Source: Poecilobothrus nobilitatus
Lineage: Eukaryota > Arthropoda > Insecta > Diptera > Dolichopodidae
Direction of reading: 5' to 3'
Length of the DNA stretch: 64,000 nt
Assembly (NCBI GenBank): GCA_947095535.1
Contig: OX352774.1
Coordinates: forward strand, 76,260,416-76,324,415
This document shows positions 25,405-35,645 of this stretch, one piece after another; position 1 is the first letter of the stretch; each line of letters begins with the position of its first letter. A program made the position numbers and the translations under genes. The notes below the pieces were generated by a model. The model ran no database searches, was not told the DNA's origin, and worked only from the letters and a program-made list of their open reading frames with translations.

Positions 25405-25669
25405 ATGGTTCGTATTAAAAAAAACAATTTTATATATAATAAAAATATTTATCAATGTATTGTACCTGGATGTCAAAATATTGATAATGATACAAATGAT
25501 CCATCAATATTTTATTATATAATATCTGAAAATAGATTAAATCAAAAACCATTAATTGAATTTCTTCAAAATATACCAATTAGACCAAAAGTATCACGTA
25601 TATGTTCGGATCATTTTACAATTGATTGTTTTCAATTACATCGTGGTATTAAAATATTAAAAGCAAATG
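25405..25669 (+). CDS. THAP-type zinc-finger protein, first coding exon (partial)
   Basis: Eighty-eight codons plus one base are open from the ATG. Residues 18-76 form a THAP domain: CIVPGC (Cys18, Cys23), a 43-residue spacer, then RICSDHF (Cys67, His70), giving the C-x4-C ... C-x2-H zinc ligands of the family, followed by DCF as in many THAP proteins. THAP domains bind DNA and are found in animal transcription or chromatin factors and in P-element transposases. The exon stops at 25669, where GTAAGT at 25670-25675 makes a strong donor; translation beyond it turns to lysine-rich low complexity. The last codon is split after G (phase 1). Because LKAN precedes it, a following exon beginning CN-GTN-CCN would supply the usual AVPTxF motif; that is inference. 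The conserved Trp after the first half is not obvious. The start is chosen as the first ATG after an A24 run. A host gene and a P-element-like gene both remain possible. Confidence 0.8.
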
Positions 25670-28600
25670 GTAAGTTCAACAAAAACCAAAAAAAAAAAAC
25701 AAAAAAAAAAAAATTTTTTTTAAATATATTATGTATGTATGTATTGTATGTATTTATTTTAAGTTTTTGTTCAATTATTGAGTATTTTCGGTTAAAGTGT
25801 TGTGTAAAAAAAATAAAAATAAAAAAAAATGAATCCTTTTTTTAAACGTTTTTTTTTTTTGTGGACTACGTATTTTTATGTTTTTAAAGTTTTGTGATTA
25901 ATGTGAAAAAATAAATAAAAATACATGTGTTGAAATGAGGTGTTACGATAAAAAAAAAGAAAAACAGTTTTTTTAAACAAGACCTTTTTTTTTTTTTTTC
26001 TTCTAATATTAAGAATAAACTTAAAGTTTTTGAATGTGTATAAAAATCAAAATTATAACCATCATAATATAAAAAAGTTTATCCTGAGTTTATTACGAAA
26101 AAAAAAATAATACCTATTATAACTAACAGAAAAAAAAACAAAAAAAAAAAATTTGAAAAGGAAATTACAAAAATTTATTATCCTTTTATTCAAAATTGAA
26201 AATATAAAAAAAACTTATTGAAATTTATATAAACTTATCGGATTGGATTTTTCTTTAGAAAAAAAAAAAAAAACAAAATGAAGAAAATATTTTAAAAAGA
26301 AAAGTTCAATATTATTCCAAGAAATGTAAGTTAATGAAAATAAGAAAGAAAATAATAACAAAATTATGCATTACAAATTTACAACAACACAATTTTAGAT
26401 GAATCTACAAGGGTTGTTTTATTTTTTCATCAAAAACGAAAAAAAAAAAAAAAACTTTTCCTTTATTAAGATAAAAAAAAAAAAGAAAAATTCAAAACTA
26501 AAAATGAAAAATCATAAAATAAGAATTTGAAAATATTTTTGTTCCAGAATGGAAAAGTTCAACTTCAAGTCTTCAACAAAGAAAAAAACAAGTAGTAGTA
26601 CATAATATATTTAAAAGTAAAATTTTTACAAAAAAAAAAAAGAATTTATGAATAAAATGTCAAAAGAAAATTATGATGAAGGAAATTTATTAATAATATG
26701 TGCAAAAATTTTGTATTTTTAGTCTCCTCCTCCCACAATTATTCAATTAGAAGTTGGAATAAAGTTAGAACAGGGCAAAAAAAATAGATAGAATAAATAA
26801 ATATATTACTAATGGATGTATTAAATAATAAAATAGTAGTAAAACTTTTTTCAATATTGATAAGAATTGATATAAAGAATTAAAAGTTACTTATAAAATT
26901 ATTTATACAAGAACAAGAAGAACAATAATAATATACCATATAAATGATATATATGTATACTCGTATACAAAAGATGATGAAAGATGATGAAATGAATGAA
27001 TAAATGGAAAAGAATTAATATATTTTTTCAATTTGAATAATTTCAATTTATTTATGATAGTAACATATTGAATAATAATTTAAAATGAATATAATTTTAA
27101 TAATATTATTAACAATTAAATTAAATATGATAACAAAAAAACAAAAAAAAAAGGATATCTATTGGTCGAAGTACTTTATATGTAATATACAATATTTTAT
27201 TAATTAAATAAAAAAGTATTGAATAGGTAATTATTTTTGTTATTTTCCATAACTAATTTAAAATTTTTAATAAGTATAGAAGCCATTTTACCTATGCCCC
27301 TGTGTACCTATAAATACAAAATAAGCATTACGTATCTATAAATACAAAATACAAAGATACAATACAAAAACAAAAAAATCAAAATCTACCAAAATAAAAA
27401 AAAAAAGTTACAATAAATTTGTTCTTATTGTTTAAAAAAAAGAGATAGACAACTATCGTTACCGGTTGATGGAGGAGATAGACAACTATCCAACTGTGAC
27501 CGGTTAATGTGCACTCCAAATATATTCTTAGATTGAAAATTTTCAATGCAACTTACAATTCTATTACTAATATAAAGTAATAGGACATAAAACCATACAT
27601 AGATATTAGATATATATATATATATTCATATATACATGTATACATATACATTCTAAAAATGTATATAAACGTTAGATAAATTCTAAAAATGTATATATAA
27701 TATTATACATAAATAAATGGATAAAATTAGTAATGAGAAAAATTCGAAAATATTCTTAAATAATCATAAGATTTTCATTCAAAAATTCAATTTTAAAATG
27801 GTTACATGTATTAAAAAGGATTTGCAAGAAAAATTAGGTCATATAAAAATATACAGATGAAAATATTATTATGTATATTATATAATATAATACCTATATA
27901 TAGACAAGTATATACCAAAAACAAAAAAAAAATATCTAAACATCCAATTAATATAGAAATGAAAAAAAATTGATTGTTATTAAATATTTTATCCAACTAC
28001 AACTACTAGTACAACTACAACTATACCATATAGACTTTGTAAACTGAGTTGACTAAATTGTACAACAAAGAAAACAACAAAAAACAAAAAAAAAAAAATA
28101 TTAAAAAAATAAACGAAAAATTATTGAGAAAAAAATATAAAATTGCTTGAAAAAGGAAAACATTAATTAAATAATTAATTATTTTGGTTGGATTTTTCAG
28201 TACTTATTATTTTTTTTTTGTTTTTTTTGTTTTTTTTTTTTTTGTTATTGTAGTAACTGTTATCATCTATAACGAACAGAAATAAAAATGACATAAAAAT
28301 CTGTAACTGTTTTGGAACAAAATTTATATTATTTCAATAAAAACTTTTAGAATAGCTAATTATTTTTTTTTTTTTTGGGTTGTATTGTATGATTTTTTTT
28401 GTTTTGTTGAATTAAAAAAAAGAAAAAGAGAAAAACAAGAAGTTTAAAATTCAATTAAATAGAAAAGAATAAAAATGTTACAAAATTATTTATAATTATA
28501 AGATTTTATTTTGTTCTTTTTGTTTTTTTTTTTTTTAACATTCGTTTCGTTTTCAGTAAGTAATAAATACCATAATATACAAAGTTTAATTTGTTTTTTA

Positions 28601-28730
28601 TTTATTTTTTTTTCTATTAAGATTTAAAAGAATGACAATTTAAAAAACAAAAGTTTTAATCTTGAAAACGTTAAGTGAATTCAAAATAACAGTTATTTTT
28701 TAAACAATACAATAATAAAATTAAGTATTT
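25670..28730 (+). other. Putative first intron of the THAP gene, A/T-rich
   Basis: The sequence after the donor is full of poly(A) and poly(T) runs, as expected for an intron. Acceptor-like sites occur at 26258 (TTTCTTTAG), 26547 (TTTGTTCCAG) and 26721 (GTATTTTTAG), but none opens a frame that clearly continues the THAP protein. No other gene, RNA or repeat family was recognised. A TATATA microsatellite lies near 27608-27650. Confidence 0.4.
26259..26325 (+). other. Candidate small exon, weak
   Basis: This 67-nt segment is flanked by TTTCTTTAG and GTAAGT. In one frame it reads lysines followed by QNEENILKRKVQYYSKK, a hydrophilic string that looks more like protein than its surroundings. It begins with 15 A residues. 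Joined to the phase-1 THAP exon it meets a stop after a few codons; with one A fewer it would stay open. Either the A-run length is wrong here, or the segment is a chance match. Confidence 0.2.
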
Positions 28731-29230
28731 TAAAAGTCGTGCTCCACTAGTCTTTTTTAAAACTGTTAATGACTATTTTCTAGAAGAAGTAATGAAATAT
28801 ACAAAAATCCCATGCGAGCGCCAGAGACGGAAGAACGACTTGTTTTCCGAAAACAAGTGTTCGGTTATATCCGAATAAAAGTCGTAGAATGTGAATCAAA
28901 CAAAAAGTAATTGTGTCCGAAGTTGATCTCTGAGACAACTTTTTTTTAGTAAAAGTTGACATTTCTCTTTTTGACATTTTTTTTGACTAAGTGACACACA
29001 CAAGTTTTTTCTAATATTAAAAAAATAAAATATTTTATAATAAGCAAAAATCAAAATAAATGTTTACTAGCGCAATAAAAAATTCGAAATGTCAAAAATA
29101 TTTCGAAAATTAAAAACACTAGCTCTTTTTACATTTTTTATATAAACATTTTTCATGTTGTCTCTTTTCATTTTGACGAGAAAAAAAGTTATTAACACTT
29201 TTAAAAAAGCCTATTGAAGCACAGCCTTTA
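28731..29230. mobile_element. MITE-like element with about 43-bp inverted ends
   Basis: The left end (TAAAAGTCGTGCTCCACTAG, then a block reading TCTTTTTTAAAACTGTTAAT) pairs with the reverse complement of the right end (TAAAGGCTGTGCTTCAATAG, then GCTTTTTTAAAAGTGTTAAT). Identity is roughly 80% over 43 bp. The element is about 500 bp and has no coding capacity; the 65-codon reverse frame at 28780-28977 lies inside and is discounted. A clear target duplication was not found, so the superfamily is open. Confidence 0.65.
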
Positions 29231-29267
29231 TAAACACTTGCTATGAAATTCTCAAGTACGTATACAT

Positions 29268-29631
29268 TTTTACTTTAACTGAAGACAATTTTCCTTTAAG
29301 TAAAGATATTTTTATTTTACTTTAAAGTGACTTAAAGTTTGACTTAAAATGAAAATTTTCTTTTTACTTTAAATAAAGACCATTTTTAGTTTAAGTGAAA
29401 ACATTTGTAATAAAAGTTTAAGTTTAAATATATGTATGGATATATTAAATATTTAAAAATAAAATAAACTACTGAAATAAAAATTAAACCTTCATAAGAA
29501 ACTACTAAATAAACTACTGAATAATAAACCTTCATTTAAAGTAAAAAAATATTAATTTAAAGTAAAAATATCTTAACTTAAAGTAATAAAATTTTCACTT
29601 AAACTAAAAAAATGTTTCAGTTAAAGTAAAA
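29268..29631. repeat. Foldback-like element with internal ACTTTAAGTGAAAAT repeats
   Basis: TTTTACTTTAACTGAA at 29268-29283 is complementary to TTCAGTTAAAGTAAAA at 29616-29631. Inward from each end, a degenerate unit of roughly 25-30 bp (TACTTTAAGTGAAAATATTT-type) is repeated several times, in opposite orientation in the two arms. Arms built from short tandem repeats recall Foldback elements. It lies about 40 bp after the MITE at 28731. Confidence 0.55.
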
Positions 29632-32600
29632 GTTGGAATATTATCTGAGAAAAAAATTTTTTTTTTTTTTTGTTTTAAATAAATAATTGTGTCATTTTGA
29701 AAATATATTGTGGATAAAAAGATAAAATTAATTATATAAAAATTATTAAAAGTGAAAAAATGGAATTAGGTAATACTTACATAGAAGAAATATAAATTAA
29801 CAGATAAATAAAAAAAATTTGGATTTTAACACATTCTGGATACTTATGATAATATCAAAAATATAACAATATATTAAATGTCATCTTAAGAAATCACCTT
29901 CAGAAATATTAACAAAGTTTCACATTAATTAACCCATTAATCGGCAGCTATGTACTACCATGATTTAAAATTGAATCATAAAATTTAACTTTTACAAAAT
30001 ATAGAACAAAAATTTGATAGGTTGAGTGACAACTATACATTTGGAATCTATACATTCGTTATACATTAAGTATCGGACCAAGCTGAATATATTTTTATGC
30101 CTGTGTAATCATTATGAAACTCAATTTTTTTTATTTTAGTTTGAATTGTTCAGGCCGATTCTAAGGTTAGAGATTCAATTTAATTTCAGAAAATATACAT
30201 ACATGCATATATATATATATAAACAATAAAGAAGGGATAAAAACAATTAACAATGCAATAATGATGCAAATTACACACTTACTATATATGAATACTTATA
30301 TATAACATACATATATATAATATATACGTACCTACATTTTTTTTATATTTAATTAGAATGGGGAAAATTGAAAACAAAAAAAAAAAAACAAATTTTCAAT
30401 ATGAAATTATTAATAAAATTCAAATAAAAATAAAATGACAAAAAAAAAAAATTGAATAGAGCAATTTAAAAATTTATATATGTATAAAAATAAAATAAAA
30501 TATAAATATATATAATAATAAATACATGAAAGGTATTCATAATAAAGAATGAAAGAAATAAATAGAAGAAAAAAAAAAAAAAGTGATTACGATACTTAAA
30601 TTTAAAATTGAAAAGGATTGCAATAAAATTTGAATAAATTTTATTTTTCAAAAAAATTATTATTTTTTCGTTTCAATTGAATATGAATAGAATTTGTATT
30701 GAACTGAACAAATTCGAATTCAATTGAGAAGAGAGGAAGTGAGAAAAAGAGAAAGTGAGAGTAAAAAAAAATGAGGACCAATTTTTGATATAAATAATAC
30801 TTACATTTTATGTTACTCTTACTTAAGGCCTTTTATCAGCGTGTTTCAGGTTTCTTTTCTCATTTTTTTTTTTTTTGTTTTTTTTTTATTATTATTATTA
30901 TAATACCATTACATTCCATTTTTTTTTTTATTTTATGATTTAAGAATGATTTTTTTTTTTTTTTTTTACTGTTCTGCCGCCAGAGGAAAAGTAAAATATC
31001 CTGATAACATCATATATATGTATATGTCTACTTATGTATATTTTGGATTTGAAAAAATAAAACTTCAAAAAAAAGTGTTATTTTTTTTTTTTGTCGTGAT
31101 GATATCATCTTGTGTATGAATTACAAATAACAGAATAATCACTTGCCATCATACATAGGAAAAAGTATATATATATATATATAATATATGAAAAATGTGA
31201 AAGAAATAAAATAAAAATTCAATATTTTTGAATTTAATTTCAAGCTTAAATTTGTACGTAGTATACGAAAAAAAAACAAAAATAAAAATATTGGAAATAT
31301 GTATAAAAAAAAAACAAAAACAAAGTGAAAAAAAAAAAAAATATATAACATGACAAAAAAAAAAACATGTTTAAAAAAAAAGACAATTTAGTGATGCAAA
31401 CCATTTTTTTTTATATACATATATATAAACATATTATATTGTGCTAAGTTATGTGGATAGGATATACTATATACGTATATGTTTACTTCCTAGAGTATTT
31501 TTCTTTTAAATTTTATTGTCAAATAGAATTTTCTTTATTGAATAACATTAAAAAAAAAATATGTATATATATGTAAATAAGTTTGTTTGTATATATATTA
31601 ATATTAAGGTTTTCATTTTTTTTTTTTAATACTTTTTTTTTTTTTTTTATTTAAATCTAATAAAAATATTAAATATATGTGTAAACATTTTCAAAAGTTT
31701 TACATATTTATTTAAAGGACTTTAAAGTCCTTTATAAATGAAACAGTGTGCGTGCGTGCATTTATAAAAAAAATTTAAATAAGTTTAAAGAAAAAAAAAA
31801 CATGTGATGTGATTTGAAATTTTTTGATTATAATTACGCTATTCTAATTACGCGGGACATTCTAATTTTCTATAAATAGCTTTGGAGAAAAATAGTTATA
31901 TGAAGTTTCCAAAATTATTTCTCAAATAAATTGGAAGATTTTGCAGAGTTATTTGATGAAAAATGGCATGTTTTAAGTGAACATAGATTAGAAGTTTCAA
32001 ATACAAAAGAAATTTCCTTTTCGAATTGTAAGAATTAATAATTCTCATAATATTTTTCGTTGGTTAATGATTGCGAAGTCTAGGACATTTTTTTGTACAG
32101 ATTATTTAATTTTTAGGATAAACGAAAGAAGAAAAAAAGTTTTGGTTTTATCTATCTATTGAAGAAAACCAAAAATTTTTGGCAAAAAAGCTTATTCGTT
32201 AAGTGATTCAAGATTAACGTTTTAATCAATTTGTTTGCTGATCATATTTAAGTTAAATGAAACTCTATATAATTAAGAAAAGCTGTTAACACCATTTAAA
32301 AATATTATCTTGAAGCTGAAATTTTTGCATATAAAAAATTTTTCTGATATAACCTGTACTAATTAATTCTGAAAGATTAATCTTCTGAAAAAATTTCAAG
32401 AATCTAGAAGTGTTAGAGTGAAGAAGTGATTTATCTAGCAGTGTTACAGAGGAATCAAGCTTAAAATCCTTAAAAGCTTAAAATGCAAACGTATCAAAAT
32501 CCAAACTTTTTCAAAAATCCAAGAATGAAAATCCATTACATGCCAAAAGTTAAATTTTCAAAATCGAAATGCATCAAAATGCAGTACTTTTTTGTTTTAA

Positions 32601-33882
32601 TATAATATTACTTAGAACAATTAAATTGTGGTATGGTTGTTGTTACAAAATTGGTTACAAAGCTTGTTTTTTTTGTTTAGTTAAGATTTGTGATCTGAAT
32701 GGATATCGAGTACATAGAATACGTTTTGAACAGATTTTAAAATATTTTATCTCTAAACGCTCCGAAATAATTTTGAAACACAATAAAGCTTTAACCTGTC
32801 AAAAGTGTCAAATCATATAAAAAAATAAAATTTTTGACATTTAAATTCAAATGCTCTACGATATTTTGTAAATGATCATACTCTGAGCGTACTCTGAATG
32901 AAAAAAGAACCACAAAAGACAAACTATGATCATTCAGAGTGAAAAAAGAAACATACATTTTTTCTTTGAGAGTTCTGGCTCTGCTCTGAACTAAAAAACA
33001 AAAAAAAACACCCAATATCAGTGTATCAGTACAATTTCAATGTTCCAATGATATTCCTTAGCTGATATTTGGGAGCGGCAACCTCCACTATTTTGATTGC
33101 TTGGTTATTGAAATATACATGTAACAAAAATAATTAGGAAGTATTTTATAGTTGGTTACAAAATCAGGATTTCAATAATTTGTTTAGGGGTTTGGCATTT
33201 GGCGTCAAATTCTTTTTTTTTTAATGTGATTAAAATAAAACCAAAGTATACATACTCGATAGCATATACCAGAACAAAAATAGCCCTTATATTTTATTTT
33301 TTTTATTTTTTCGATCCTTGTCAAAAATCCAGATTAAGTTGAAAAAAAAGTCTCCTAAAACTCCCAAAAATAATATTTTTTTTTATTTTTCAACTTTCTT
33401 CTGTTGTATGTGTATTTTCACATATACATATTAATAATTTTCTTAAATAATTAACTTTTTTGTTTGTTTTATTAAATTTTTTTTTTTAAACTAAAAGTTT
33501 AAAAAACTTTTTTTTTTTTAATATAAATTTTCATTATTTGATTGCAATTTTCATTATACCTTCTATTTACAATATACAACTTCATAAAAATTATTAAATT
33601 ATATATTAAAAAAAAAAAAAAGTTTATAAAAAACTTTTTCATATATAATGAAAAAGTTTATTTTTACAAAAATTTCATATACTAAGGATAGAAGTATACG
33701 TTATTCGTATGATATCTGATGAGCAGAAAAAGGGGGAATGTATAATATATAATAATTTTTATGTCGAGTTTTGAGTTGGAAAATTAATTTAAGAAAAAAA
33801 ATGTTTGCTATTTTTGAATTTTGAACATTCAAATGTAGACCGAATAAAGGATTTTTTATCAAATGAAAAATATGAAAATAGG
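29632..33882. other. Long A/T-rich stretch, no gene recognised
   Basis: No gene was supported; frames of 61-83 codons follow poly(A)/poly(T) runs or have no domain. A perfect 22-bp palindrome lies at 31713-31734. TATATA microsatellites occur near 30210 and 31165. A stretch at about 32265-32420 weakly resembles R478 (CTCTATATAATTAAGAAAAG, then CTGTTAACACC). At 32879-32945 the words TGATCATACTCTGAG and TGATCATTCAGAGTG repeat. Confidence 0.45.
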
Positions 33883-33890
33883 TATAGGTA

Positions 33891-34860
33891 TAGACATGGC
33901 CGATTAAGGGGACGAGCTAATGTGCTTTAGGCGAAATCTGAAAATTTAAATAAAGAAATCGTCCCATACAAATTTTTGTTTTTGCTATATGAATAATAAA
34001 CTTATACTATTTTATTTTGTTTTTTAAAATATGAATGACCGGACAACACAACAAACATATGTCTGTCAATTTTTTTCCCTTAATTTTTCTTCTATTAAAT
34101 TTTAAATTTGTATGAAATTTTTTGAAATTTACTAAACCGATATAATATTTTCTATTGCTGAACTATGTCAAATGCAACCGATCCGTTGAAAAATTTTGTA
34201 TTAGAAGAAGCCACAAAAATATCAGAGTATTTAGAAGTAGAACATAAACTTTTTCGAAAATCCTAAAAATAAACACTATATAAATATTGATGCTGAAGAG
34301 TTAATTTTTTTTTATGAAATCTTAAACAACATATGATTGAAGCTGTTTAGGATTAGGCTGTTTAGGAATTTAAATTTACTGTTTTCCCAAAATAAAGAAT
34401 TTAGATTTCTGTACAATATTTGCAATAAAATAAATTACGAAGACTTGAGAAAAAAATTTACGAATATTGAAAATCTTTTGAACGATGGTGATCCAAAGGA
34501 CATTTTATATACGGATCTAATTCTTTGGATGAAGTGAAGTTTTTATTTGGTCATCTCTAAATTTTGCTGGCAATAATCGACTAGATTATTGCAGCAAATA
34601 ATCTTGCTTCATCTTTACCAAATTTGTTTATTAACCTTAGTATGACTTTGTGGGTTACTGTTGCTAGTGCAGAACAAAGTTTCTAAAAATTTAAATTGGC
34701 CAAGATGTATACGTTCGCAAAACAATGACAAAGGAAAATGGTATTTTTATTTTATTTACTTTTTATTCGTTTAACTTAAAATGAAAGGAAGAAAAGAGTG
34801 CATAACAAACTAAAAAATAGCTCGCTTCGAAGCGAACAATTCTTGAGGCGGCACTGGATT
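33891..34860 (+). mobile_element. hAT-superfamily DNA transposon remnant with 8-bp target duplication
   Basis: TATAGGTA occurs directly outside both proposed ends (33883-33890 and 34861-34868), as expected for the 8-bp duplication of hAT insertions. The left end TAGACATGGCCGATTAAG and the reverse complement of the right end AATCCAGTGCCGCCTCAAG align imperfectly, as eroded hAT ends would. The inside encodes a decayed hAT transposase C-terminus on the same strand. At about 970 bp the copy is far shorter than an autonomous hAT, so a large internal or N-terminal deletion is inferred. Confidence 0.75.
34150..34735 (+). pseudogene. hAT transposase fragment (TTF/ZMYM1-like), broken
   Basis: Pieces in successive frames follow the order of the hAT transposase C-terminal half. 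First comes SNATDPLKNFVLEEATKISE (about 34168), then VNFF and LKQHMIEAV around 34300-34345. Next is LFRNLNLLFSQNKEFRFLYN (34365-34425) followed by KINYEDLRKKFTNIENLL and GDPKDILYTDL. Last is INLSMTLWVTVASAEQSF then KFKLAKMY (about 34633-34715), which is the hAT dimerisation motif, usually written TxxxTVASAERSFSKLKLIK. An in-frame stop follows EQSF and several frameshifts occur upstream. The zinc finger and most of the RNase H-like core are missing, so it cannot act. Domesticated relatives exist in animals, but the decay argues against that here. Confidence 0.8.
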
Positions 34861-34868
34861 TATAGGTA

Positions 34869-35487
34869 GAGTTCTTATAGTTATTTTCAATTCAACAAGC
34901 ATCAGTATTACTCTAAACTCTAAAAATACACATACAAATTTAAAATTCTTTCTATAGGTAATTTTTTCAGAAAATTAAAAATTAAAGGTAAAGTAATAGT
35001 AAAGTTTAAATGAAGTTTTTTTTTTTTGTTTTTTATTAAATCAAAAGCATTTTTTATTAATATGCATATACATATTAGAACTAAAACCTAAACGAATATC
35101 AACTCATATAAAAAACAAATTCGGCATCCATAAAGATTAAAATATTCTTTATATAATTTGATACGGATTTTATTCATTCATTTGAATGAAGTTTTAAGTT
35201 ATTTTTGATATGAGTAATTAAACATAATTTACTTTCAGCATCTTTTTCATATTAGGTTTGAAAAATTCAAAAGTTTTCTTAATTTTAATGAAAATTGATT
35301 ACTAACAATTAATTTTTGAGTAGGGTTTCAATTATAATCTGATTATGTTTTGTAAAATTCGAACAAGAAAAATAATTTTATTTTTTTTTATGAAAACCCT
35401 TTAAAAGTTTTGATATTATGTATTCGTAATTGATTTTTTTTTTTAAATACATAATTTAAAATTTTTATTTTTATGTTTTTTTAGTTT
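34869..35487. other. A/T-rich stretch, no gene recognised
   Basis: No frame, RNA gene or repeat family was recognised between the hAT remnant and the next SINE-B copy. Confidence 0.45.
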
Positions 35488-35645
35488 ATTCCCCTGCCAC
35501 ATAAACTTTACCTTTCCTTTTCAGGCGTGGCTATAAATGTCGTAATGGGGAATTATTCTTAGGACGTGTGTAGGATTGAACTCACACTCTCTCAGTGTTT
35601 ACAGTGTATTTTATACGCTCTTCCCCACTAGGTCACCGAAGCCCC
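35488..35645 (-). mobile_element. tRNA-derived SINE, family B
   Basis: On the reverse strand it begins GGGGCTTCGGTGACCTAGTG and GGGAAGAGCG (A box), with a B box GAGTTCAATCC. A body follows with CCTAAGAATAATTCCCC, TTACGACATTTATAGCC, ACGCCTGAAAAGGAAAGG and TATGTGGCAGGGGAAT, then an A-rich tail. It is collinear with the copy at 13553 and supplies the middle block that 13553 lacks. Confidence 0.8.

Noticed and set aside
26548..26660. Second THAP exon after TTTGTTCCAG
   Set aside because: In the required phase it encodes EWKSSTSSLQQRKKQ and a further low-complexity part, then a stop; it lacks the AVPTxF motif and has no clear support.
26722..26790. Terminal exon after GTATTTTTAG
   Set aside because: Two frames are open for about 22 codons and then stop; neither resembles a THAP protein tail, so it cannot be told from chance.
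29632..33015. R478 copy at about 32265-32420
   Set aside because: Only short phrases match and the order beyond them is lost, so it is mentioned but not called as a feature.
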